A stretch of DNA of 64,000 bases from Akkermansia muciniphila. GTDB lineage: Bacteria > Pseudomonadota > Gammaproteobacteria > Burkholderiales > Burkholderiaceae_C. The stretch is from contig CALQKH020000003.1 of the NCBI GenBank assembly GCA_943331105.2, positions 248,001-312,000 of the forward strand. Reading direction: 5' to 3'. Shown here in pieces: positions 25,524-37,500 of the stretch. The translations under genes were made by a program, and so were the position numbers. The notes under the pieces are model-generated. The model made no database searches, was not told the DNA's origin, and saw nothing but the letters and a program-made list of their open reading frames with translations. Numbering within the stretch: the first letter of the stretch is position 1; each line of letters starts with the position of its first letter.

Positions 25524-28500
25524 TCACTCTGTTCTCTCGGAGATCACCACCAGCACACGTTGAGGCCCCAGCACCATCACCACTTGCATGGGGAATGCAC
25601 CATCAGGCACAGCCGAAGCGTCAAAGCGCAAAGCAGCGACATCGAGCTTCAACCATGTGGGCAGTGGCGATCCGTCCGGCAAACTGGCCAGCACTTCAGG
25701 CGCTTGCTGGGCCATTTCGCGAACAGACGCTGGCAACTCGAAGCTAAAGCCCGTCCCCGCCGTGGCCATGCCCCGAGGCAAGGTGACCGCCGCGATCAAT
25801 GAGGATGCTGTGGTGGCCGAGCTGTTCACATCGACCATCACCCCCGCACTGGTGCCCCCACCCACTGATGCAGAGCCCCCCGCAGAAGTGGAGGACGAGG
25901 ATGAATCAGTAACAGCAGCTGCAGGAGCTGCAGGAGCTGCAGCCACCGATGTACCGCCCACACCAAAGGCCACCACTGCCGAGGTCACCACCAAGGGCAC
26001 AGGGGTATTGGCATTGCTCAGTGCGGTGCCAGGTGATGGCACTGCGGTTGATCCACCCGAAGACTTGGTTGACAACACCATGGCTTCTTTGACCGCATCG
26101 CCTTCAATGACGTAACGGCTGGCCAGCACCGTCGTGCCCATGAACATCCTGTTATCCGGGTGGGTCAAAATGACCTCGCCGTCACCGGCCGTCAAGTTGG
26201 CAACACCCTTGACCAGCAATGAACCGCTTTGGGTGATGTTCCCGCCCCCACTTTGGGCATCCAAGACGCCAGCAACTTGGGTATTGCCCAAGTTCAAATG
26301 ACCCGTACTGGCCAAAGCCAAATTGCCTTGGGCCGTGACAGTTCCCAAGCTCAGTGCATTGCTGTCCTTGATCGAGACGTTTTGCGCTTGCGCATTCACC
26401 AAGCCCATGAAGTCGTTACCTGCACTGGCCAGTTGAATGTCAGCGCCTGCACCGAGGTTGGTCAAGCCAGAGACCGTCAGGGCGCCACCGCTTTGCAGGA
26501 TCGCGCCATCCGTGGCCTCCAGGGTCAAATTGGCAACGCTTACCGTGCCGGTCAGCGTGATGCCGCTGTCCGCTGTCGCGTCCAGGTTACCCGTGGTCGT
26601 CACATTGCCCAGCGTTAAGTTGTTCGTGTCGTTCAGTGTGACGTCGTTGGCGCCCAGCACGTTGACCGTGCCCGCAAAGTCGTTGGCCGCGCCGCCGAGC
26701 GTGATGTTGGCCGGTGTCACCACACCGTTGACCACATCGCTGGCGCTCAGCGTCGTCGCACCGTCCACCGTGATGGTGGTATTGGCCGCTTGCGTGATGT
26801 TGCCATCGGTGCTGCTGGCGTTGAGCGTGCCGCTGGCATCAATGTTGCCCAGCGTCAAACCGCCCACACCGTCCACCAGCGTGATGTTGCCACCCGTGGC
26901 GTTGACCGTGCCCGCAAAGTCGTTGCCCGACGCATCCAGCTGGATGTCGTCGCTGGCCATGAGGTCAGTCGGCCCGGCAGTCACCGTCAGTGCACCACCT
27001 GTTTGCGTGATGCTTCCAGACACGGCCTTCAGGCTCAGGCTGGAGACCTGAATGTTGCCGCTGAGGAACAGGTTCTGGTCAGACTTGGCATCGAGTTTGC
27101 CTGTGGCCGTGACATCACCAAGGTTGAGGTTGCTGACCGTGACCAAATTCAGGTTGCGCCAAGAGCCGCTGTTCATGCCCGTGAAGCTGGTCACACCGCC
27201 CCAGGTGTTGGTGCCAACCAGGTTGGCATCCTGGTTTTGCACGTTATCCGCACGCCACGACAAGTTACCGTCGACGCGCAACTGCCCCGCCGTTTGTGAT
27301 ACACCTGCCTGAGTGCTCACCGTCAGGTCGCCGTTCACACGCAGAGAACCGCCTGTTTGCTGATAGCCTCGAAGTGCGCCGTTGCCGGTGAGGGTGAGCA
27401 AGCCTTTGGTCATTTGCAGACCACCGCCGCCCTGCAGGGACGCTACGGTGACAGGATCGGTCAGTGCGCTGCCCGTGGCGCGGCCGGTGTCAAAGTTCAC
27501 GGTCGAGCCCGTCGGCAGCACCACGGCCGCCACGTTGGCTCTGTCCGGAATAGCCCCTGTCTGGCTCTGGCCAGTAGCCACCCAGTTGACCGGGTTGAAC
27601 CAATCGCCGCTTGCGCCTCCCACCCAGGTGGCCGAAGGCAGCTGGGTCACCGTGCCGGTGGTCGCAGACGTGAAGGTATTGAGCACGTAGTTGGCGGCCG
27701 AGGTGCCGGTCAGGCTCACGCTGTTGACGGTCACGGCTTTACCCGTGCCCACGTTCTTGCTGTCCAACACAGCATTGACCTGCACCCGCATGTCGTCGGC
27801 GACGGGGTTGACATAGCTCACAGCCACAGCGGCCGTAGCGCTGCCGTCATACACCCTGCTGGCACCGGCAATGGTCAAGTCCAGGTAACGCGGCGTGATG
27901 GTCAAGGTGCCATTGACGCCCGAGAAGCTGTACTTGGTCGATGTCAAACCGCCCGTGTTGGCGGTGATGACGTAGCTTCCCACACCCGTGAGGTTGTTGG
28001 TCGTGCTGATGCCCAGGCCCAGCGTGCCAGTGACGGCGTTGCTCAAGCTGTCCCCGGTCAGGAAGCCCGTGACCTCTTGCGTGAACACCGGGTTGGCAGT
28101 GCCGTAGACGCGGGTGCGGTTGACCGGTGCGACCACCAAAATCGACTGCGAGACCGCCAGCGTGCCGTTGGCGTAAGACAGGGTGTAGTTGCCCAGGCCC
28201 GAGCCCAACGCAGCCGTTGGGACGATGGCGTAGGAGCCTGGCGCCTTGGTAGCTGGAACGGTGGCATTGCCGTCCACCTGCAAGGTCACGCCCGTCACCG
28301 CGTCAGTGCCCAACAGCCCAGTGGCTGTGAACGCACTGGTTCCCAGTTGCAAGACCGAGCCAAAGTCCATGCTCTGGTTGCTGGCCGTGAGGGTCAACGC
28401 GACAGGGTCGATTCTTCCGTTGCTGGCACTCACGCTGGTGGATCCACCGCTGATGACATAGTTGCCGGCCTGCGCGCCAGTCAAACGCAGGTTGCTCAAT

Positions 28501-31500
28501 GTGTAGTTCACATTGGACAGCACATTGCCGCTGCCATCGCGACTCACGTTGGAAGAGCCAAAAGCACCCACGCCACTGACCGACAAGTCACCGCTGTTGA
28601 CGATCCCACTGGTGACGTGCGCGGCAATGACGCCGGTGTTGGCCGCTGCACCGCCCTGACCGTCAATCGACATGCCCAGCGACACATTGTTCATGGACGT
28701 TGTGCCGTCGTAGTTCTTGTTCACACCGCCTGCAGCCGACACAGTCACGGGACGCTGCGTGATAGTAGCTGTGGTCGTGGGCTGGTAAGTGATGTTGTAG
28801 TTACCGGCATCCGCACCTGTGAATGCAGCGGAGATATTGACTGTCTTCCCCAAGCCCGCATTGGCATCCGCAAAGGTCGCACTGGAGGTGTTGAAGCTGA
28901 CTTGATCAGCCGTGCCACCATTCGACAACAAGCCCATCGCCGCACCGATGGTGGGCCGTGTCAAGGTTGCGGCATTGCTGCCGTTGTAGACCTTGTCGCT
29001 GGCGGTAAAGCCTGAAATATGCAGCGGCGCTGGTGTGATGTTGGCCACCGTGGCGGTGCCGGTGCTGGCGACGCTGTAGTTGGCCGCGTCGGTCCCGGTC
29101 AATGAAACACTGGTGACATCAATGCTCTTGCCAGTGCCAACGTTTTTATCGTTCACACTGGTGCCAGAAGCGTTGTTCTGGAAATGCGCAGTGCGAGAAA
29201 TACCCAGGTTATCACCCGCGATGCGATCATCGGAAGTTGTCACCGTGGCCTCAGACGACGCGTTGTAGGTCTTGCTCACACCGGTATAGGTGACACCCAA
29301 GGCTCGCGGTGTGATCTGACCATCGCTGCCCGAGACCGTATTGGAGGTCAGGTAGTAGTTACCCACATCTGTGCCGCTGAGCGCGATACCGCTGATGGTA
29401 TAGCTCTTGTTGGCGGTAACGGTGGCATTTTTGTCGACAAAAGCACCGCTGCCACTGATGGTGAGGATGTCGCTCACGGGCGGTGATGCGCTTGAAGACA
29501 CCACTCCGCTGGAAGTCAGGCTCAGACCCGTCATCGAAGTGTTGCCATCGTAGACTTTGGTCTTGGCTCCGGTATTGACATCAGCCGCTGTCAAAGTGAG
29601 CGCCTTTTGAGAGACCGTCAATGCACCCACCAAATTCAAGGCATTGAAGTTGGTGCCGGTACGGCTGAAGTTCACCCCGCCGAGTTGATAGGCCCCGACC
29701 TTGGTCGCACCTGCAGTGCTCACCTGAGGTCGGCTAAAAGACAGCGCAGTGCCTGCAGCAATGTTGCTGTTAAAAGCGCTGTCCAAAGTCAGGCTTGTAT
29801 CGCTAGCGATAGCGGCGACGGATCGGTATTCAGACCCCACTTTGATCACATCACCCACACGCAACTGAGAGCTGAAGCTGCTCCCCACACCTGCCAGCGT
29901 TGTGCTGCTGGTGCCGATGGTTCCTGTTCCAGCATTGAGGTTGAGTGGTGACAGTGAGAAACTGGCCGTGGTGCCGGCACCGTCGTTCATGCTGACGGAG
30001 CCACTGGCGATCGCCAAATTCGGCGCGATAGCGAACGAAACACCCGACACGTTAGATGCAAGCGCTGCGTTCAAAGTTAGTCTAGTGCCGTCTGTGATCG
30101 CGGCTACAGAACGGTACTCAGCGCCAACTTTGATCACATCGCCCACGCGGAACTGCGTGTTAAAACTGGTGCCGGTACCGGTCACGTCGACGCCCGAGGT
30201 GCTGATGGTGCCACTGGCACTTGTTGCACTGCGGCTGAAGGTGTAATTGGCACCCGTCACGTTGCTGGTCAAAGCGCTGTCCAGTGTCAAAGTCGTGGAA
30301 CTGCCGATGGCTGAGACGGTTCGGTATTCCGATCCCACCTTGATCAAGTCACCCACACGCAAGTCGTTCGTGAAACTCGTGCCTGTTCCCGTGATGCTGG
30401 TGGTGGTGCTGCTGATTGAGCCCGCACCGGTTGCGGTCAAAATACGCTCACGACTGAAGTCAAAGGCTGTTGCAGAAGCAGTCAGCGCTGAACCCAAAGT
30501 AAGAGTTGTGTTGTCTGTGATGCTGGCAACGCTGCGGTATTCCGATCCGACTTTGATCACGTCACCCACCTGCAATTGGGTGGTGAAACTGGTACCCGTG
30601 CCCTTGAGGGTTGTCCCGCTGGCTGTCACGGTACCCGTGCCTACTGCCGACAACAGGTACTTTGCGCTGGAGACGTTGTATCCCGCCGCTGCGCCATAGG
30701 TGGCGCTTGTGGGCGCAACTTTCACCAACAACTGATCGGCAGGCACGATGGTGAAATCGCCCGCCACTCGGGTGATGGTGTAGTTGTTGGCTGTACCACC
30801 AGTGACGGTCAGGCCACCAGCGTAAGACCCTGCGTTCTCGCCGGTACCCGTACGTGAAACCGTCGCAGCGGTAGCCAATGCGCTGGTCGACTCACCGTTC
30901 ACAAAGCCGCTGTAGCTCATGGTGAAAGTTGGATCAGATGCGATCACGAACTTGGCATCGTCGTTGGCACGAATCGTCAAACTGGCAGGGTTGATCGTGC
31001 CGCCACCAGCGGTCCAGGTGAGGCTGTAGTTGCCTGCGTCGGCACCGGCCAAAAGGACGGTACCTTGGTTGATATCTTGCGCGGTGACAGCACCACTCAC
31101 CACATTGCCCACGCGGGCCACGTTGGCGCTGGCAAACACGGGGGTGCCGGCAACGGTCACCGTGTCCGTGCCCAATATGCCACCCAGACTGCCGAAACCG
31201 GCGCTGCCTGTGGGCAAGCTGGTGTTGCCATCGTATGTTTTGGTGATGCCGCTGGCACCTGCCAAGGTCAAGGGCGCCGGTGTGATGTTGGCCGTGCTTG
31301 TACCTTGCGGGGTGATGGTGTAGTTGCCTGCATCCGTGCCGCTGATGGTTTCGGTCAGCGTCACGATTTTTCCGGAGCCCACGTTCTTGGTGTCAAACAG
31401 ACCAGTGGCGCTCACAGTGATCACATCGCCAGAAATCATGCCACCGCTTTGAAGTGCGCTGCTCACGCCAGCCACACTGATGGTGGTCGCTCTTGTCGCG

Positions 31501-34500
31501 TCGTACACCTTGTTGCTGACCGTGATGCCCGAGATGGTCAACGCCTTGGGCGTGATCGTAGCGGTAGTGGTCAAGGTGCCGGACACGCCCAAGCTGTAGT
31601 TGCTGGCCAAGCCTGTGCCGTTGGTCAAGCCCAAACCGGTGATGTTCACCGTTTTGTTCAAGCCCGCGTGCTTGTCAGAAAAACTGGGGGTCGCAGAGCC
31701 GCCCAAGGTCAGGGTTTCAGTACCTACCAGGCCCGACAAGGTGCCGCTGCTGGCAAGGGTGGCGGCCGTTGTGCCGTCATAAACCTTGTCACTCACCACC
31801 AAGCCCGTCAAGCTCAGCACCTTGGCGGTGATGGCTGCGGTGCTGGTGCCCGTGGCCACGGTCACGTTGGGCAAGCTGTAGTTGGTGGCTTTGCCTCCTT
31901 CGGTGCCGTCGGCCAGTTGGTAGCTGACGGTGTAAGCCTTGTTGCTGCCCGCATTGGCATTCGAGAACTGAGCTACGGGTGTGACGCTCAGGGTCTGGGT
32001 GCCCAAGTAGCCGGTCACAGTGCCAGCCGAGTTGATGGCGGCGATGGTGTTGCCGTCATAGACCTTGTTGTTCACCGTGGTGGGTGACGAAAGCGTCAGC
32101 GTGATCGGGTTGAGCGTGCCACTGCCGTTGGTCCAGCTGAGGCTGTAGTTGCTGGCCCGCGTGCCCGACAGGGCCAGGGTGCCCTGCTGGATGGCCTGCG
32201 ACTGCACCACACCAGAGGCATCGCGCAGCACGTTGGCGCTGGCAAAGGCCACACCGCCGGCGAGGGTCACATTGGCCGCGTCGGCCGCGATCACGCCGGA
32301 AAGGGGGGTGCCGGTGTAGCCGAGCACGCCAGAAGCCATGCCGCTGCTGGCATCATAGGTTTTGCTGATGCCCGTGGCACCGGTGACGGTCAAGGCTTTT
32401 TGCTGCACCGTCACGCCAAAGGTGCCGTTCAGCGGCAGGTCGTAGTTGCTGAAGTCGGCGCCATTGACGGGCAAGGTGTAGGTGTAGCTCAGGGCCGCCG
32501 TGCGCGAGCCGGCGTCGGCGCTGCTGAGAACGCCGGTGCCGCCCACCGTGAAGTTTTGCGTGCCGACCATGCCGTTCAAGGTGGCAGAGTTGACGGTCAC
32601 TGCCGTGGTGCCGTCATAGGTCTTGCTGGCAATCACAGGAGTGACCGTCACGAACTTGGGCGTGATGCTGGCGCTGGCGCGTGCCTGCAAGGTGTAGTTG
32701 CCGGCATCGACTCCGGCCAAAGACAAACCACTGAAGGTGACGAAGCTCGCACCCACCACATTGGCGCTGTTGAACACCCCCGATGTGATGCTGCCATCCA
32801 GGGTCACGGTGTCACCGGTGTAAACCTTGCCGTCGTTGGCGGTGTTGGCACCTGCAGCCACGGGCGGCAGCAGGGCTGCCGTGCCTGAATAGGCGGCGGT
32901 GGTGGTGGCGTCATAGGCCTTGTTGGTCACGGTCATGCCCGTGATGCCAATGGTCTTGGCGTCGATGATGCCGTTGATGCCACTGATGCTGTCGCCACTG
33001 GCCAATTGGTAATTGCCCGCGTCGGCGCCGCCCAGGCTCAGGCCTGTCAGGGTGTAGCTCTTGCCTGTGCCCGCGTTCTTGTCGTCAAAACCGCCACCTC
33101 CGGCGCTCACGGTGACCACATCGCCCGTGATCAGTCCAGTCCCGGCAATCACGGCGTTGGCGTCGTCGCGCACTTGTCCCAAACTGACGTTCAGGTTGTT
33201 GAAGCCGGTGGTGGTGTCGTACACCTTGCGCACGCCGGCGTTCACGTCCACGGCGACTTGTCGTTGGGTGATACCGCCCGCCAAGTTGAGGGTGGTCGCG
33301 CTCAGTGCGTAGTCGCTGGCCACCGAGCCCTTGTTGCCGGTCACCGATGTCAAGGAGATGCCTGAAATCGTGAAAGTCGAGGCGCCTGCCACTGTGGCCG
33401 AGTTGAATTGACGTCCGGTCTGCGTCACTGCGGCGGCTGTGTCACCGTCCACAAAGCCGTCCAGCACATAAGCGGGTGTGAAGCTGTTGTGCGTGGCCAG
33501 GCCGTCGTAGACCTTGCTCACCGAGGTGTCTGTCAGGCTAACCGTCAAGGGCGCTGGCGTGATGGTGACGGTGTTGTTGGCATTTGCGCTCAAGCTGCGG
33601 GCCGAGCCCGAAGTGACCGCGGTGTTGCTGCCTGGCAAGCTGTAGTTGCTGGTTTTGTACACCACGGTGCTGCCATCGAGCACATTGCTCAGCGTGATGG
33701 TGGCCACGTGTTTGTTGCCCGCCACGCGTGCAGAACTGCTGGTGAGCGCGCTGAAATTGAGGTACTCGCCCTGGACCAGATTGCCAAGCGCCACATCGGT
33801 CAGACCGGTGGTGCCGTCATACACCTTGGTGGCAGAGATCGTCAGCGGACGGGGCGTGATGGTGCCGTCGTTGCCGCTGATGGTGCCAGTGGCCAACGCG
33901 TAGTTGGCGCTGTCAGCGCCCGTCAGGCTGACTTCAGCCAGGGTGTAAGTACGTCCGGTGCCAGCATCCGCGCTGGAGAAGTTGCCACCAACACCCATAA
34001 TGCCCACATCGTCACTGCCCACTTTGCCTGTGGTGGCAGTGGATGCGGCCAATGCGATAGACGCGCCAGAAACACTGGTGGTGCCATCGTAAACCTTGGT
34101 CGGCGCTGCGCTGGAGGCAGCACTGACGGTGCGGGGCGTGATTCTGCCGCTGACGAACGCCGAAGTGATGTCCAGCGCATAGTCTGACGCTTGCGACCCG
34201 GAAGTCCCACCGCTGATCGTGCCCAAGCTGACGCCACTGAGCGAAATTTGATTGGCATCCACGACATTTTTGCTGTTGTAAGCAGCCGATGAAAATGTCA
34301 CTGCAGCCGATTCACTGGTCAACAAGCCATCGGTTGCAAATGTGGCGCTGAAGTTGCCTGCTGCAGCCGTGTCACCGTTGTAAACCTTGGTGGTGTTGAG
34401 CGATCCTGTCACTGAAACGGTCACGGACTTTGGCGTGATGGTCACGGTGTTGCCATCCGAACTGGAAGCCGTGCTCGGCAAGCTGTAATTGCTGAGCAAA

Positions 34501-37500
34501 CCCGCATTGTTGGCACCGTCAGCCAAGACCAAGGTGCTCAGGAATTTGCTGGCGGTGGCCACGCGCGCGTTGTTGGCCGTCGCGCTGACCACCGTCAATC
34601 CTTCGCCTGCGACCAAGTTGCCCAAAACCACGTTGCTGGCCGCAATGGCCGTGGTGCCGTCGTACACCTTGCTGGCAGAAGCCGTCAAGGAACGGGCCGT
34701 GATGTCAAATTGGTTGTCGGCGCTGCGAACCAACAAATCCGGTGCTTGGTAATTGGCAGCGGCAGCGCCGCCCAATGTCAAGGTGTCCACAAATTTGTTG
34801 GCGGTGCTCACGTTGGCATCGTTCACGTTGGCCGAGGCCACGGTCACGACATCACTGCCCACCTTGTTGCCCAAGACCAATTGGTCTTTGATTTGCGTCG
34901 TGCCGTCGTAGACTTTGGTGCCCGACAAGGTCAAGGTGCGCTGCGCAATGTTGACAGATCCGGTCACCAAGACCTTGTTCAGCGAACTGGCGCCGACCAA
35001 TGTGTTGGAACCCAACACACCGTCAATGCCACGGACACCCGCATTGGTGTTGTTGGCCTTGGGGTTCAAAGTGAAGCCAATGTTCTTGGTGGCATCGGCA
35101 ATCGAGTTCCATGACAACTCAGAAGCGCCCTGCACCAGTTGCGTCACACCGGATTGACCTGTCACCAAATAACTGACTTGCGTGACGTCGTAAACAGGCG
35201 CATTGCCGTAGACACCACTGGCACTGCCCACCTTCACCAGCAGGGTGCTGTCGTCCACGATGAAATAGTTGCCCTTGGCATAGGTGATGCTGTAGTTGGC
35301 CGCTGTCACGCCCGAGGCGGTCAAAGCCTCGGTGTACACACCCAACGATTGGGGGTCTGTGCCGGTGGCCCCGTCAGGGCCGTTGGTGCTGCGTGCAATC
35401 GACAAGCTGCCGCCCAAGACCCCCGCTGTGGTCGCCGTTTCACCGCGTGCAAAACCACTGTAGCTGGCACCGGCATAGCCCGTGGCATCGGCCTGACCCA
35501 GGAATTTGCCATCTTGGTTGGCGGTGACTGTGAGCGCACGCGGCGTCACGGTGGCTTGCGAAGTTTGGCCATAGGCGATGGCATAACCCAAACCACTGGT
35601 GGCGTTGGTGTCCATCTCCATGGTGTAGGTGCCCACATTGAAGTGGCCGGTGGCATTGCGCGCCACCACAGAGCCCCCTTGTTTGAGGGTGATGGAGGGC
35701 GCATTGGAAACAGCCAACGCACGGGTGTCACCGTTCATCAGGTTGGTCGCACTCAGGTCGAGTACAAAAGCCTCGCCATAGGTTTGGCTCTCGGCTGTGC
35801 CACTCAAGGTGATGGTTGGGCGTTCGCGGTAAATGGCGTGCAAGCCTGTGCCCAAGGGCGTCAGGTAGCCGGTGGTCACTTCATCGCTGGCATAGCGGAA
35901 TCGCCCGCTGCCGCTGCCAACCAGGGCCGTCAGCCCTGTGCTGCCCGAGACGCTGCCGGTGTACAAGGTGGCGCGTCCCCCTGTGCCAACCGCAATCGTT
36001 TTGCCTGTGGCCAGTGTGATGTTGCCGCCACTGCCGTCGTAAAAGGCTGCGCCTTCGGCCACCGCTTTGCCTTTGCCGGCGTTCAGCGTGACCGCATCGA
36101 TGGCGGTGCTGGTGGTGTCGATGTTTTCACTGAGGGTGATGTCGCCGGTGACGGTCTCGATCAGGATGCGGCCCGAGGCGTTGACGCCGGTCGGGTTGAC
36201 CGTGCCGATGGTGACGCCATTGGCGTCCACATAGCTCAAGCTGCGCACGCGGGTGTCCGCAGTGCCTGCGGCCAGCACGGCCACATTGTTGTTGGCATTG
36301 GTCAGTGTGAAGCGACCCGTGCCCAACAGGCCCAGGCCATTGGCCACCAATTCGCCATCGGCACTTTGGGTCACCTCGCCCGTGGCGGTGACCACGATGC
36401 GGTTGTTGGCGACCGTGGCGTTGCCTGCTGCGGTCAGGGATTCGTTGATGGCAACAGCATGCCCCATCAAGGCGATCGTCCCTTTGACCGTGGTGGGCGC
36501 AAAGATACCGATGTTGCTGGTGTTGCCCGCCTTGCCCAGCGTCAGACCACCCAAATTGGCCACGTTGTTGACGGTGATGTTGGCCATGCTTTGCAGGCCC
36601 ACCAAGTGGTTGCCCGTCAGGGCACCATCCCAGTTGAAGTTGCCGGCAAACCGGCTGCCGCTTGGTTCGATGGTCAACGTGCCTGTGGTGTTCAGGGTCA
36701 AAGGACGTGTGTGAATGAACTCCAGCGCATCCGCGCGCAAGGTGATGCCAGAGCCTGCACCCGCCGTGATGGTGGTGGCCGGCGAGGCCGAGCCTGTGTT
36801 GCCGTCGCTGCTGCCAATGGTGCCGCCGTCCAGCGCTTGCAAGGTAATGGCCGAGTTGCCGCTGGTGCCGGTGGTGGAGATGCTCGAGCCCGGGAAAATC
36901 ACCATGGCCCGTGTCGCACTCGCACCCGCTTTAGCCGTCATGGTCAGGGCGCCACCGGCGCGCAGCACGGCGTTGTTGCCCACAAACAAGCCAAACAAAT
37001 TGCCCGAATTGATGGTGGTCAGGTTGCGACCGTCCAGCGACATGGAGCGCCCGGCGATCAGGCTGTTGCCGCCTGTGATTTGAATGCCGAGGTTGCCGTT
37101 GGTTTGTGCCCAACCTTGCACCACCACGTCGCCGCCCGCATTGATGCCCGCTGCCGAGCCCGACAGCAAAATGCCATCGTTGACGTTCGATCCCACCGTG
37201 GGTTTGGAGCCGCCTCGCGCCAGCAAGGTCACATTGCCTTTGCCTGTCGCTGTGGACGAGGCATTCAAGCCGCTGGTCCACAAGATGCCCGCGCCGTCAA
37301 AGTTGAGACCGCGGTCCAGGTCCGCGTCCAGCAACAAGTTACCGGTCGTGGTGGTCAGGCTGGCGTTGTTTTGGTTACGGATTTGTCCACCGTAAATGCT
37401 GATGTCGCCCGCCATGCTCATGCCGCTGTTGACCGAGACCAAACTGGTGTTGGTGTCCTTACCGATCACCAGGCCACCCAGGTTGGCCACGTTCTGGAGG

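Noticed and set aside
25524-26100. Contact-dependent inhibition toxin at the end of the FhaB-like protein
   Set aside because: No VENN-type motif, no toxin-like domain and no immunity gene downstream; the end is a beta-type LPxW module.
27357-29015. 552-codon plus-strand open frame inside the YDG array
   Set aside because: Mirror of repetitive coding sequence; no ribosome site or motif.
27840-34930. CRISPR-like array
   Set aside because: Repeats are about 280-305 bases, protein-coding and divergent; they are YDG domains.
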